A stretch of DNA of 46,532 bases from Planctomycetota bacterium (GTDB taxonomy: Bacteria > Planctomycetota > Planctomycetia > Gemmatales > Gemmataceae). A program made the position numbers and the translations under genes. The stretch is from contig QWPF01000011.1 in the NCBI GenBank assembly GCA_003671255.1, forward strand, positions 1 to 46,532. Reading direction: 5' to 3'. The notes under the pieces were generated by a model. The model saw only the letters and a program-made list of their open reading frames with translations, was not told the DNA's origin and searched no databases. How positions within the stretch are numbered: the first letter of the stretch is position 1; each line of letters starts with the position of its first letter. This document shows, piece after piece, positions 24,491 through 34,365 of the stretch.

Positions 24491-25084
24491 TTACTTGGCA
24501 AGCCGTTTGCCCTTCGCAAGATCGTCTTCTGCTTCTTTATCTTTACCCATGGCTTTAAAAGTTTTGGCCCGATTATTAAACAGATTGGCATCAGCGGGAT
24601 CAAGTTCGATGGCCTTGGTGTAATCAATAATGGCATCAGTGTAATTTTTCATGGCAAAGGCGGAGTTACCACGATGGTTGTAGGCGGCGGTGTAGGAAGG
24701 ATTCAATTCAATAGCCTTGGTGAAATCAACAATCGATTCTGCAAATTTTTTCTGGTCTGCATAAGCAAGGCCTCGTTCATTATAAGCATCATGATCTTTC
24801 GGATTAATACCAATCAAAGCAGTAAAATCCGCAACAGCTTCGGGCTGGCTACGCATATTATAATAAATTATGCCACGGTTATGTAATGCATTCGCATGCT
24901 TAGGATCGAGTTCAATAGCTTTAGAGTAAAAAGAAATCGCCTCTTTGAAATTGCGTTTGTTAGCTTCTGAAACGCCTTTGTTAAAAGCCTCGACCGCGCC
25001 TTTGTTGACACCTGGCGGTTGTGCAAAAGCAGACAAAGTAATCAGAAAGCTCAATGCAAAACTCAAACCAAATACCTTTTTCAT
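24491..25084 (-). CDS. Secreted tetratricopeptide-repeat protein
   Basis: The product has 197 residues with ATG start and AAGGTG upstream. Residues 1-21 are a signal peptide (FGLSFALSFLITLSAFAQ). From about residue 30 there are four to five TPR units with the canonical alternation, for example FKEAISFYSKAIELDPKHAN, AYNERGLAYADQKKFAESIV and AAYNHRGNSAFAMKNYTDAI. The final segment is charged (KEAEDDLAKGKRLAK). TPRs are protein-protein scaffolds; this one should act in the periplasm. The partner is unknown. The gene is monocistronic and convergent with the LamG gene. Confidence 0.88.
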   Translation of the reverse strand: MKKVFGLSFALSFLITLSAFAQPPGVNKGAVEAFNKGVSEANKRNFKEAISFYSKAIELDPKHANALHNRGIIYYNMRSQPEAVADFTALIGINPKDHDAYNERGLAYADQKKFAESIVDFTKAIELNPSYTAAYNHRGNSAFAMKNYTDAIIDYTKAIELDPADANLFNNRAKTFKAMGKDKEAEDDLAKGKRLAK

Positions 25085-25188
25085 ATTGCACCTTGATTAA
25101 TAATAGAAATTCTTATCCCTTGGTATTATTTTAAACCAAGGAGTTGACATCGTACAGACGATTTTACCCGGTTATCACTTCTAACACC

Positions 25189-25228
25189 AAAAAGAAAACC
25201 CCCCGGACTAATTATCAGGAGGGGTTTC
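25189..25228 (-). terminator. Intrinsic terminator of the DUF1552 operon
   Basis: On the minus strand AAACCCCTCCTG and CCGGGGGGTTTT form an imperfect stem followed by CTTTTT. It lies 22 bases after the DUF1552 stop codon. Confidence 0.7.
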
Positions 25229-25250
25229 CCAAACCAACTAGGTTCGCCTC

Positions 25251-26567
25251 TTAAGAAAGAACCAAGGGCCCATCTTTGCAATATTCAGGGTTTCCAAAGG
25301 ATGGAATCGTGTGACCAAACCCATGAGCCATTGCCATCAAAAGGCGATTATGGGCAATACGGGGAAACTTTAACGACCGTCCCGCTTTCCAACCAAGATT
25401 ACCACCCACCATCACAAAGGGAATATTATCCAGCGTATGCGAATTGCCTTTCCCAAGCTCATTAGTCCAAACAAGGAGGGTGTTATCCAACATAGAGCCT
25501 TGGCCATTGGGCTCTGGAGTATCTTTAAGCTTTTTGGCAAAGTACGCAATTTCTTCACAGAACCATTTATTAATCTTAACCAACTTCTCAACCGCAGCTT
25601 TATTGGTATCGGGTTCATGCGATAGCTGATGATGCCCTTCATCGATACCCAACCATTTCATCCGCGCCCCGCCCACGGAGTTAGTGAATTGAAAGGTTGC
25701 AATACGGTTGAAATCTGCAACAAGGCTGTTATGCAAAAGGTCGAGCTGCATCCTGCTGATCTTAGGAAGGTTATCGTTTTCTTCCCGAATACCTGGATCA
25801 AGCTTGGGCATCGCATGAGTTTGCGAAACTTTCAAACCACGAAGTTCTTTCTCCATCTCTCGAACAAACCCAGTATGTTCTTCAAGTATTTTGCGGTCTT
25901 CCTTACCAACCAATGCCGAGATTTTCTTCAAATCAGCTATCACTGGATCAAGCACACTTCCCAGAATCTCTTTATCTTTCGCCTGCCCGTAAAGCTTCGA
26001 AAACAACTGGTAAGGATCATCAATCGGGGTGATTGGCTTGTTGGCACTGCCATAAGACATGCGAGTCCAGGTATCAGCACGATCGGGAACCAAAACCCCG
26101 AGTTCAAGCGATCCAAATCGAGTACGGGTAGCCTCCGTCTTTTGCAGATGCTTCTTAATTTCCTGATCAATCGACAAACCATTGGCCCAGCCAGCGGGAG
26201 TATGCGAACCGCCCTGAACATTACCAGGCAATAACTCAATCCCGGTTAATAAGCAACCAATGCCTCGCATGTGATTATCACCATCACCGCGAACTTTGTC
26301 ACATACACCATTCATAACAATGGTTTGCTTTTTGAAGGGCTCGAGAGGCGAAAGGATTTCTTTAAGGAGGAAGTTCTCACCATCTTCGTTGGGCCAGAAA
26401 GACTCGGGAACCACACCATTAGGCGAGAAGAAAATCACCATGCGCTGCTTTGGTGCGCCCTTTCCAGGAAGGGCAAGGGCATCAAGGTTGCCCAAAAAAG
26501 GGAACGCCGATGCACTAATACCAGCATTTTTAATAAAACTACGCCTATCAATTGATTTCATAGCCAT
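25251..26567 (-). CDS. DUF1552 protein with twin-arginine-type signal
   Basis: The product has 438 residues with ATG start and GGAG upstream. The N-terminus [20 protein letters not shown] is a twin-arginine export signal. The body matches the planctomycete/verrucomicrobial DUF1552 family: [19 protein letters not shown], the RGIGCLLTG segment, [12 protein letters not shown] and the C-terminal [20 protein letters not shown]. The family is thought related to alkaline-phosphatase-like or DUF1501-type proteins, and its catalytic role is not established. It follows the DUF1592-type gene by 49 bases on the same strand, the usual gene pair for this family, so the two are expected to function together in the periplasm. 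Confidence 0.88.
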   Translation of the reverse strand: MAMKSIDRRSFIKNAGISASAFPFLGNLDALALPGKGAPKQRMVIFFSPNGVVPESFWPNEDGENFLLKEILSPLEPFKKQTIVMNGVCDKVRGDGDNHMRGIGCLLTGIELLPGNVQGGSHTPAGWANGLSIDQEIKKHLQKTEATRTRFGSLELGVLVPDRADTWTRMSYGSANKPITPIDDPYQLFSKLYGQAKDKEILGSVLDPVIADLKKISALVGKEDRKILEEHTGFVREMEKELRGLKVSQTHAMPKLDPGIREENDNLPKISRMQLDLLHNSLVADFNRIATFQFTNSVGGARMKWLGIDEGHHQLSHEPDTNKAAVEKLVKINKWFCEEIAYFAKKLKDTPEPNGQGSMLDNTLLVWTNELGKGNSHTLDNIPFVMVGGNLGWKAGRSLKFPRIAHNRLLMAMAHGFGHTIPSFGNPEYCKDGPLVLS

Positions 26568-26616
26568 ATTCCGCTCCTAAGTGGTACTCAATCTTAGCAT
26601 GATACACTTGGGTTTG

Positions 26617-28947
26617 CTAAGGTTGTTTGCTAACTTCACGAGATTTTTCCTTTGCGTTGGCACTACAAGCCATGCGTGCCATTTCTGCAGCAAGCTGGCG
26701 CATGTTCAACGAATTTTTCTCAAAGTACAGAGTCAGTTGTTCCAGCGTTTCTGCCCCATAGGCCCGGGTGGGCTGCTTTAGCATATGATGAAACATTTGT
26801 TCGGTAAAGGCCCTGTGGGCATCCGGGCTGTTGGCAAGATATCGTCCCAAACTTTGCGCATTTTCGAGTGAGACTTTTTTTCCATCCCTTGCTACATACC
26901 AACCATTACTATCAATCGATTTTGCATTATCTTTTTCACGCAACCTGCCTACAGCATCAAATCGCTCCAAGGTAAAACCAAGCGAATTAATGGTGCCATG
27001 ACAAGTCATGCAGGCGCCGCCCTTCGTTTGCAGAGCAACCCTTTCCCGAGTATTTAGCGAGGGGTGCAAGCTGGCAGCAAGAGGCGCCGCAGCTTCGGGT
27101 GGCGGCTTTAAGGTAACCCCCAAGAGGCTACGGGCCAGAAAAACCCCGCGATGAATTGGCGAAGATTCCGCACTGTAGGAAAGCATGCTCAACATATAAG
27201 GGTGGGTGATAATTCCCGCTCGCTGCCCAGCATCGAAGCTTACTTTTTCAAAACCATTTTTGGATGCGGGCTTCTGTTGATAGAACTTGGCGATCCGTTC
27301 ATTCATAAACAAGTCTTGTTCCAAAAACAGGCGCTGATAATTACTTTCTTTTTCCCAGAATATCTGGTCGATTGTTTTGTCCAAGGATATTCGAAGATCG
27401 GATTCAAGCTTTGGATCGAAGCCAGGAAAGCGCGATGCATCCTTGTTCAGTTCGTGGGATTGATTGAGTAGGAGAATGTCGTGAAAGAATCCCCGTATTT
27501 TTTCATGAGCGCGCGCATCTAAAAGCATCCGATCTATTTCCCGGTTCAAACCTTCAGAGTTCTTTAGCTTCCCCGAAGCCTCTGCTTCAAGCAATTGCTG
27601 ATCAGGAATGGAATCCCAAAGGGTGTAGGAAAGCTGGCTTGCAACCGAATCGCCCTGCCCTTCGTTGCGGTATAAAAAGTTGGGTGATTTCAACACCCAT
27701 ACAAGAACTCTCAATGCACCATCCTGAGGGTCTTTAAATTCTTTTAATACTTTCTTGATGATCTCGTTCTCAGAGGTTTGAAGGTTTCTCCGAAAAGCCT
27801 TGGTCGCAAACTTTTTCAGAAAATCTTCTGTCTTCTCAATGCGTTGAGCGTCCCCTTCTTTAGTCTTGGCGAATTCTGGCAACTTTATCGCGATATATTT
27901 CGCAGCCTCCAATGCGCCCTCGGTAGTCGCTTGATCCCATTCTTTGGAAACCGTGACGCCCCTTTCCCAACCTAGGCTGCCATCATCTGGCGGAAAAGGA
28001 GTGCTCGAAACAAACACTTCAGGAAGTGTGGTGGAAGAAAGATATTCTCCCGGGCAAATTTCAACTGGCCCACCAGGCTTCTTCCATAGCAATTTGACAA
28101 ACGCGGGCTGCACAACCTTGGGCTTTTTATTATCGTTAACCCCTTGCTTCGCTTTGGTGAACTCCAATCTTAAAGAGTAAGACCGACCCGAAACCAGATA
28201 GATGCTACCTTTATATTCTGTGTCTTTTCCAGATTTAACCCATGCATCAATAAGTGGTGTGTTGTTATCGTTAACCCATAACCGAACGGCATGGCTTGCA
28301 TGAATAACAAATTCATAATAGCCCGTCTCTGGTGCGTGAATTGCACCTGTCCAGCGCAGCGTGAATTCACCGGGCTCCATCTTTCCTGAAATGGGGCTTT
28401 CCTCTTTGAAATCAAAATCTACTTCGGCATCGATGCGCGATTGGGCCAAATCTTCCTTATTAAAGTTTCTAGTTTTAAAGTACTCACCGCGAATGCCTTT
28501 GGTTTTGTCTGAAGGAATTGCAGCAGGCCTAAAACTCCCGATCAAATCCATCATGCTGTTGCGATATTGTTTGACTGTCAACCTGCTCAATTCAATTCTT
28601 GCTGGGCGATTTCTTTCTCTTGCGATCGAGGAATAAAATAATTCATGAATATAAGAACTCACTGCAAAAGCATCTGCCGCGGATAAGCTGCCCGGATCTT
28701 CCTTGGGCATCGTCTCTTCAATAACTTTCGCTAATTGATTGGGAGTAAGATCTCCAGAAAGAGGTTTGTTATATTTACCTTTGATACCCGCACCATTTTG
28801 CCCATGACAGGAAACACATTTGGCCTCGTATATCTTTTTGCCCTCGGGTGCCCCGAGTGCCATGCCAGATTCGAATGCAATCAACAGCAATAAAAGTGCA
28901 TTTGACTTTAATCCAAGCAAGAGAAGATGGAAGAGTGAAGGTTTCAT
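26617..28947 (-). CDS. DUF1592-type planctomycete cytochrome protein (DUF1587, PA14, DUF1595, DUF1592, DUF1588, DUF1585)
   Basis: The product has 776 residues. I take the ATG at 28947; a TTG two codons upstream is possible and neither has a strong site. After a signal peptide (1-32) there is a c-type cytochrome domain with CVSCH near 47. Next come DUF1587 (RIELSRLTVKQYRNSMMDLI), a PA14-like carbohydrate-binding domain (ETGYYEFVIHASHAVRLWVN), DUF1595 and DUF1592 (LSYTLWDSIPDQQLLEAEA), DUF1588 (ESSPIHRGVFLARSLLG, then CMTCHGTINSLGFTLERFD, a second CxxCH) and DUF1585 at the end. Such proteins are haem-bearing periplasmic proteins linked to polymer use in planctomycetes; no activity is proven. 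It forms an operon with the DUF1552 gene. Confidence 0.9.
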   Translation of the reverse strand: MKPSLFHLLLLGLKSNALLLLLIAFESGMALGAPEGKKIYEAKCVSCHGQNGAGIKGKYNKPLSGDLTPNQLAKVIEETMPKEDPGSLSAADAFAVSSYIHELFYSSIARERNRPARIELSRLTVKQYRNSMMDLIGSFRPAAIPSDKTKGIRGEYFKTRNFNKEDLAQSRIDAEVDFDFKEESPISGKMEPGEFTLRWTGAIHAPETGYYEFVIHASHAVRLWVNDNNTPLIDAWVKSGKDTEYKGSIYLVSGRSYSLRLEFTKAKQGVNDNKKPKVVQPAFVKLLWKKPGGPVEICPGEYLSSTTLPEVFVSSTPFPPDDGSLGWERGVTVSKEWDQATTEGALEAAKYIAIKLPEFAKTKEGDAQRIEKTEDFLKKFATKAFRRNLQTSENEIIKKVLKEFKDPQDGALRVLVWVLKSPNFLYRNEGQGDSVASQLSYTLWDSIPDQQLLEAEASGKLKNSEGLNREIDRMLLDARAHEKIRGFFHDILLLNQSHELNKDASRFPGFDPKLESDLRISLDKTIDQIFWEKESNYQRLFLEQDLFMNERIAKFYQQKPASKNGFEKVSFDAGQRAGIITHPYMLSMLSYSAESSPIHRGVFLARSLLGVTLKPPPEAAAPLAASLHPSLNTRERVALQTKGGACMTCHGTINSLGFTLERFDAVGRLREKDNAKSIDSNGWYVARDGKKVSLENAQSLGRYLANSPDAHRAFTEQMFHHMLKQPTRAYGAETLEQLTLYFEKNSLNMRQLAAEMARMACSANAKEKSREVSKQP

Positions 28948-29183
28948 ATTCAAAAGTTCGCTTCAAAACCAGTTGGTAGGTACACTATTTATTCTAGTTA
29001 AATTAATCGGAGAATAAAAGCACAAGGTGTAATCCTTCTTCGAAAGATTAACAAATGATTAGCTTCAACAACGCTTAAACATTTGACTTTACCTATAATT
29101 CCAGTTAAACTTCTTTAATTGTTATAGTACCTGCCTATGAAGTTCCCAGCTAGATACTCCCTTACCCATGATTCAGGCTCAAT

Positions 29184-30824
29184 ATGATGCCGAATTCAAA
29201 CTTTCTTAGAATCAAACTCTCCTGCCTATTAGTGCTTGCCTGTGGAACTTTGAGCCTAGCCCAAGTTGCAATCAAGCAAAACAAACCAGAATCAACGCCA
29301 CTCAGGCAAACAATCGATAAAGCGGTACAAGAATCCTGGAAGAAGGAAAAAATCAAGGCGGAAGGGAAGTGCGATGACTCCACCTTTTTGCGAAGGGTCT
29401 ATCTCGATCTTTTAGGAACCATCCCCAGTTACGATGTAGCCAAGAAATTTCTCGCTGATCAGGATGGAAAGAAACGCGATAAGTTGATCGAACGATTGCT
29501 AAACGATACCCAATTTTCGCAACATCAAACAACGCTGTGGGATTTAACCTTATTCGGGCGCAACCCTCCGAATCAAGATGCCACGCGAAACCGCACACTG
29601 TTCAAACAATGGCTCGGTGAAAAATTCACAAAGAACGAACCCTTTGATCTTTGGGTCCGTGATTTAATCCTTGCAGAGCAAGAAGGTTCTGAACTCTACT
29701 ACGCACAATTCACTAACAAACCCGAAGACCTTACCGAATCGTTTAGCCGCATTTTCCTAGGCACTCAAATCCAATGCGCCCGATGCCATGATCACCCTTT
29801 CACCGAGTTATTACAAAAAGATTTCTATGGCATGACGGGATTCTTTGTCAGGCTGGTAGTGATGGATCAAGGGACATCAGGGAGTGGCGAAAAGCAATTG
29901 AAGAAATTCAAGATAGGCGAAAAGAATAGCGGAGAAGTATTATTTTCTGGGAATCAAAAAGAGTTAAAACCAGGCAAAAAGGGTGAGCCTGTAAAACCAA
30001 AGTTCCTTTCAGGCGCACCGCTCGAAGAACCAACCTTACCAGCGAACTATAAAGAACCAGAATTCAAGAGCGGTACGAAATCCATGCCCAAGCCTCAATT
30101 TTCCCGTAAAGAAAAACTGGCACAATGGGCAACTGCACCGTCAAACCCTTTCTTCGCAAAGGCCGCAGTCAATCGGATATGGAGTCAATTCATGGGCCGG
30201 GGCATTGTTCACCCCATCGACAATTTCGGAACCGACAACAAGCCCACTCTTCCTGATCTTTTAGATAATCTTACCGAACAATTCATTGCTCATCAATTCG
30301 ACACGAAATGGCTGATACGGGAAATAGTTAGTAGTGAGACTTATCAACTCGGAAGCAAGGGCGAGAACAAAGAGTCTCTTCCCAAACATTTTGAGCGCGC
30401 ACGCATCAGGCCGCTTTCTGCTGAAGAAATTCTAACAGTAATGAAAGTAGCGGGAGGCGACCCAGAACAGAAAAGCGAAGGCTCAACTGGAGAGTATTTC
30501 CGCAGGTACTTCGGCGAACCCACGAACGGGCTGGGCGATTTCCAAGGCAGTCTAAGCGAGCATCTCTTCCTTAACAATAGCAGCAATGTTCGTGCCTTCA
30601 TCAGTCGTAAAAAGGGCAACCTTGCTGACACCATCAATCTTTCCAAGGAACCTTGGGAACAACGCATCGATCAAATGTTTCTCTCTGTTCTGACCCGGTT
30701 GCCCAAAGATTCCGAAAGAGCAAAGTTTGCATCCTATTTACAAAGCGAACCAAAATCAGAAAACCTTGTGGAAGAAGCAATCTGGGTACTTATGAACATG
30801 AGTGAGTTTCGTTTCAACCATTAA
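29184..30824 (+). CDS. DUF1549/DUF1553 planctomycete cytochrome-type protein
   Basis: The product has 546 residues with ATG start and a weak site. The N-terminus is a signal peptide with a possible lipobox (LLVLAC). DUF1549 covers about 40-235: STFLRRVYLDLLGTIPS, then the CARCHDHPF motif, a CxxCH haem-like or metal-binding site. A Lys/Pro-rich linker (240-300) follows, then DUF1553: RKEKLAQWATAPSNPFFAKA, VNRIWSQFMGRGIVHP and the C-terminal LSVLTRLPKDSERAKFASYL. This is one of the commonest planctomycete-specific gene families, almost always beside a DUF1501 gene, as here. Periplasmic location is expected and the biochemical role is undetermined. It heads a three-gene operon. Confidence 0.92.
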   Translation: MMPNSNFLRIKLSCLLVLACGTLSLAQVAIKQNKPESTPLRQTIDKAVQESWKKEKIKAEGKCDDSTFLRRVYLDLLGTIPSYDVAKKFLADQDGKKRDKLIERLLNDTQFSQHQTTLWDLTLFGRNPPNQDATRNRTLFKQWLGEKFTKNEPFDLWVRDLILAEQEGSELYYAQFTNKPEDLTESFSRIFLGTQIQCARCHDHPFTELLQKDFYGMTGFFVRLVVMDQGTSGSGEKQLKKFKIGEKNSGEVLFSGNQKELKPGKKGEPVKPKFLSGAPLEEPTLPANYKEPEFKSGTKSMPKPQFSRKEKLAQWATAPSNPFFAKAAVNRIWSQFMGRGIVHPIDNFGTDNKPTLPDLLDNLTEQFIAHQFDTKWLIREIVSSETYQLGSKGENKESLPKHFERARIRPLSAEEILTVMKVAGGDPEQKSEGSTGEYFRRYFGEPTNGLGDFQGSLSEHLFLNNSSNVRAFISRKKGNLADTINLSKEPWEQRIDQMFLSVLTRLPKDSERAKFASYLQSEPKSENLVEEAIWVLMNMSEFRFNH

Positions 30825-30847
30825 CCAATTGATGACTGGCGATAACA

Positions 30848-32134
30848 ATGAACAATCCATCGATATCAGGTGTATGCAAAAAGAGCGAGCATTTCTCGCG
30901 CAGAGCCTTGCTCAAAGGTTCTCTTGCAACAGGTGCAGGCACCGCTATCCCTAACTGGGGCGGACTTTTCCATTCCCAAAGCATCGCCTCGATGGCACAA
31001 AAATTAGGCAAACGCTGTATCCTTCTTTGGATGAACGGCGGAGCCAGCCAAATCGATACTTTTGATATGAAACCGGGCAAAGCCACTGCAGGGCCTTTTC
31101 GTGAAATCCAAACCAAATTGCCTGGCTACAAAGTTTGCGAATACCTTCCCAAGATTGCTCAACAAGTAGAAAAATTAGGCATCATTCGCAGCATGCGCAC
31201 CACTTCCCCAGACCACCCCGATGGCATCTACCACATGCACACCTGTTACAAACAATCCGAACGAATGCCGCATCCAGAACTGGGCGCTATGATCGCAAAA
31301 TACCTTGGCCAAACTGATGCAGACCTTCCTAGCTTCGTGCGCATGGGGCCTACAGGGAACGCTGGATCAGGCTACCTAGGGCCTCGTTACGAACCATTCG
31401 GAATCGAACGCAATGGCAATATGCCATACTTCACCAGCCCGTATCTACCCGCTGCCAACGAATCCAGACGCAATGATTTACTCCGCTTCATGGAAACCGA
31501 ACACAAAAAAGAAAACAGTGCTGATGCTTACGAAAGCCATCGTGTTGCCAAAGAAAGAGCTTGGCGATTGCTAAAAGCAAAATCGTTGTTTGATACCACT
31601 AAGGAATGGCCAAAGCATCAGGAGTTATATGGTGCAAGTGATTTTGGTAGGGGTTGCTTTCTCGCTCGCAAATTAACCGAGGCCGGGGTGCCCTTCGTCG
31701 AAATCGGGCAAGAGAACTATGATAGCCATGCCGACAATTTTGTCTGCCATAAGGCCAACATGCAAATACTCGATCCCGCATGGTCGGGGTTGCTGATCGA
31801 CTTAGAACGCACAGGGCAATTGCAAAACACATTGGTCGTATGGATGGGCGAGGTAGGTCGCACGCCACAAATCAACAACCGCGCAGGTCGCGACCATTTC
31901 ATCCGAGGCTGGACCATCGTACTTGCAGGAGGGGGAATCAAAGGTGGAGTTGTCTACGGATCAACCGATGCCGATGGCCGTGATGTTGCAACAAACCCCG
32001 TAAGCGAAGGCGATTTATTCGCAACTATATATACCGCACTGGGAGTTAACCCACGCACAAAACATTTTGTGGGGACTAGACCGATTTGGGCCACGCCCGA
32101 AGGATCCAAACCTATTAAGGACCTTCTGCTATGA
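30848..32134 (+). CDS. DUF1501 protein (alkaline-phosphatase-like fold) with twin-arginine signal
   Basis: The product has 428 residues. A twin-arginine motif (FSRRALLKGSLATGAGTA) sits at 16-33. The DUF1501 domain follows: KRCILLWMNGGASQIDTFDM, then SPDHPDGIYHMHT with histidines likely at a metal site, FGRGCFLARKLTEAGVPFVE, and WMGEVGRTPQINNRAGRDHF near the C-terminus. The family shares the alkaline phosphatase/sulfatase superfamily fold, but its activity is unproven. It starts 23 bases after the DUF1549/1553 gene and overlaps the WD40 gene start by ATGA, so the three proteins are made together and probably act in the periplasm. Confidence 0.92.
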   Translation: MNNPSISGVCKKSEHFSRRALLKGSLATGAGTAIPNWGGLFHSQSIASMAQKLGKRCILLWMNGGASQIDTFDMKPGKATAGPFREIQTKLPGYKVCEYLPKIAQQVEKLGIIRSMRTTSPDHPDGIYHMHTCYKQSERMPHPELGAMIAKYLGQTDADLPSFVRMGPTGNAGSGYLGPRYEPFGIERNGNMPYFTSPYLPAANESRRNDLLRFMETEHKKENSADAYESHRVAKERAWRLLKAKSLFDTTKEWPKHQELYGASDFGRGCFLARKLTEAGVPFVEIGQENYDSHADNFVCHKANMQILDPAWSGLLIDLERTGQLQNTLVVWMGEVGRTPQINNRAGRDHFIRGWTIVLAGGGIKGGVVYGSTDADGRDVATNPVSEGDLFATIYTALGVNPRTKHFVGTRPIWATPEGSKPIKDLLL

Positions 32135-33294
32135 AAAACACAGCAGCAAGTAAAAGCGTCAACTTCGAGAAAGCTACGCTGCTTTGGTCTTTCACCTGGG
32201 ATGCAGATTGGGTTTCTGCAGTAAGTTTCATAGGCGACAAACACTTCGCTGCAGGCAACAACCTTGGTGAAATCCTACTCTGGGAGCTTCCCGAAAAGCC
32301 CGAACCGCTGGGCGAATCTCCCTCCGAAAAAAGTAAACCCGCTGATAAATCAGAAAGGCCGCTTTATCTCTCTCCAAAGCCAGTCAGACAAATGGTTGGG
32401 CATTCCAACATCATCAATCGCTTGTTATGCGCAGAGAACCGCTGGCTGATTAGCGCAAGTAATGATCACACGGTAAAGTATTGGGATATCGAAGCAAAAC
32501 CATCGGGCATGGCAAAGCATGTATTAAACGCACGCACTATTGAAGATATAAATCGCAACAAGAATTCAGGTAGAAAACCCCCAACACCATTAGAAACAGA
32601 AGTTCAAACTCAGGCAGCAACGAAAACAATCGAAGGCAGAGAATGGATAATAGGCGCATCCTTAAGCCAAGATGAAACCACACTGATAACTGGAGATGAT
32701 GCGGGGCAAGTGGCGGTGTATGATCGAAAAACGGGGGCTGAAAAAAAGCGCTGGCAGGTGAAAGGCTGGGCTTTCGCTGTTGCGATCTCCCCGGATTTAA
32801 AACAGTCTTTGGTGTCTGAAAGGTATCCCCTAGTGTTTGATTCAGGCAGGCACACCGCAGTAAAACTCTGGGATGTTGCAACCTCAACGGTTCAACATGA
32901 CTTAAGCAAAGAATTCAAAGACATGCAAATCGCATCTGCTGCCTACTCAAGAGATGGCAAAATATTGGCACTGGGAAGAGGGGGCGAAGGTGAGGGCAAG
33001 ATATTCTTAATAGACCCATCGACAGGCAAAAAAATCCGCGAACTTTCTCCCATACACCAATATGGTGTTACTGATCTGTGCTTTCATCCAGATGGAAAGC
33101 ATCTCGCATCCACGGGCAGAGATACAGTTGTGCGTATTTGGAATATTGAAGATGGTAAAATGATAAAAGAACTAGGCAAGCCAAGGGGTGGACAATTTAA
33201 AGACTGGTTTCACGCCTTATCGTTTTCACCTGATGGAACCCGCATAGCAGTAGCAGACATGGCGGGATATATACACCTATGGGAATTCCGATAA
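32131..33294 (+). CDS. WD40-repeat protein, third gene of the DUF1549/DUF1501 operon
   Basis: The product has 387 residues and its start overlaps the preceding stop (ATGA). Five to seven WD40 blades can be recognised, for example VGHSNIINRLLCAENRWLIS ending in VKYWDIE, LTDLCFHPDGKHLASTGRDT-type blades with VRIWNIEDGK, and the final SFSPDGTRIAVADMAGYIHL ending LWEF. There is a low-complexity Pro/Lys/Glu insertion at about 55-85. No signal peptide is evident, which is odd next to exported partners; it may be cytosolic. WD40 propellers are interaction platforms. Planctomycetes often place such a gene after DUF1549/DUF1501, as found here. Confidence 0.85.
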   Translation: MKNTAASKSVNFEKATLLWSFTWDADWVSAVSFIGDKHFAAGNNLGEILLWELPEKPEPLGESPSEKSKPADKSERPLYLSPKPVRQMVGHSNIINRLLCAENRWLISASNDHTVKYWDIEAKPSGMAKHVLNARTIEDINRNKNSGRKPPTPLETEVQTQAATKTIEGREWIIGASLSQDETTLITGDDAGQVAVYDRKTGAEKKRWQVKGWAFAVAISPDLKQSLVSERYPLVFDSGRHTAVKLWDVATSTVQHDLSKEFKDMQIASAAYSRDGKILALGRGGEGEGKIFLIDPSTGKKIRELSPIHQYGVTDLCFHPDGKHLASTGRDTVVRIWNIEDGKMIKELGKPRGGQFKDWFHALSFSPDGTRIAVADMAGYIHLWEFR

Positions 33295-33324
33295 GCCCAT
33301 TCAATCTTAAGTGAACGAACAATC

Positions 33325-33744
33325 TCAAGACTTAAAATTAGGCGGTAGAATCGCGCCGGTCAAGTTGCATTCAGAGAAGTCTGCTTGGCCTAGTTTAACA
33401 CCAGAAAGATTGGCACCGGAAAGATTGGCTTTATAAAAATTGGCACGGGTAAGATCCGCATTCGAAAGATCAGCACCACTCATGTTGGCATTGGAAAGGT
33501 TGGCACCTACAAGGTTGGCACCTTTCATTTTGGAGTTAACCAAAATCGTCTGCATCATCTTGGTGCCAAAAAGGTTGGCATCAACAAAGTTACTTCCAGT
33601 CAAATCAGCCTTGGAGAAATTAGTCTCAAACAAAACCGCCTGCTGAAAATTAGTATTGACCAGTAACGCCCCAACAAGACTAGTATTAGAAAGATCTTGC
33701 ATCGAAAAATCTTTGTTGGAAAGGTCGGTTCTATCAGATGCCAT
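33325..33744 (-). CDS. Pentapeptide-repeat protein
   Basis: The product has 139 residues. The ATG at 33744 is preceded by AGGAAG at good spacing. From about residue 10 almost the whole chain is A(N/D)LXX-type pentapeptide repeats (DLSNTSLVGALLVNTNFQQA, then runs like GANLVGANLSNANMSGADLS). This folds as a right-handed quadrilateral beta helix of about five or six coils. No membrane segment or partner domain is present. Some such proteins mimic DNA and protect gyrase, but nothing here shows that role. It is monocistronic and convergent with the WD40 gene. Confidence 0.9.
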   Translation of the reverse strand: MASDRTDLSNKDFSMQDLSNTSLVGALLVNTNFQQAVLFETNFSKADLTGSNFVDANLFGTKMMQTILVNSKMKGANLVGANLSNANMSGADLSNADLTRANFYKANLSGANLSGVKLGQADFSECNLTGAILPPNFKS

Positions 33745-33863
33745 GTTTTGCAACTTCCTGTCAGAGCGATAAACAAAATTTCTTAATACAAGTAATTATC
33801 TAAAAGTAGCGGAATCTAGCAAGGGCATTCAATACTATTTATTAAGATCCAAGGTAGATTGAG

Positions 33864-34361
33864 TCAGATTAGCCCAAAGTTTTTCGCTTCTTGCAACACC
33901 TTCAAACCATCAGGGCAAAACTTTTCAATGGCTATTCGTTCCCCCAACTCCGCCAAACTTACGAATTCACCCCGCACCACTTCTTCTTTCTGCAAAACAA
34001 AAGGGCCATCATCAATGCAGCGATAAACCCTTGCAAAAACCGTGGTTTGATCATCTTCATAGCGAAAAGGGAACAAGAAATGTGGCTGTGTCAAGATGCC
34101 TAATTCTTCAAACCCCTCCCTCTTGGCCCCTGTTTCAAAATCTTCTCCCGCAGCAACCACCCCGCCCGCACAAACATCCCAATACGAGGAAAAAACATCT
34201 TTGGTCGCAGTTCTTAAATGAATAAAAATTTCCCCACTTTTATTGAACACGAGAATGTAAACACAGCGATGAGGCAGCCGACCCCTGCGCATCTCCTGCC
34301 TGGTCGCAATCCCCACCACTTCACCTTCAAGGTTCAACACATCCACCATTTCCTGCTTCAT
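33864..34361 (-). CDS. NUDIX hydrolase (YfcD/IPP-isomerase-like group)
   Basis: The product has 165 residues. The NUDIX box reads GGVVAAGEDFETGAKREGFE then ELGI, keeping G-x5-E-x7-RE-x2-EE-x-G; the residue after RE is Gly, where a bulky hydrophobic residue is usual. The N-terminus (DVLNLEGEVVGIATRQEMRR, then LPHRCVYILVFN) matches the YfcD-like group. The substrate is a nucleoside-diphosphate-linked compound that cannot be named. It begins 4 bases after the M3 peptidase stop on the same strand, so it is co-transcribed with it. Confidence 0.88.
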   Translation of the reverse strand: MKQEMVDVLNLEGEVVGIATRQEMRRGRLPHRCVYILVFNKSGEIFIHLRTATKDVFSSYWDVCAGGVVAAGEDFETGAKREGFEELGILTQPHFLFPFRYEDDQTTVFARVYRCIDDGPFVLQKEEVVRGEFVSLAELGERIAIEKFCPDGLKVLQEAKNFGLI

Positions 34362-34365
34362 ATCC

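Noticed and set aside
31599-31868. Minus-strand ORFs within the DUF1501 gene
   Set aside because: They are shadows of a well-supported coding sequence, rich in Arg/Pro/Cys and without start signals.
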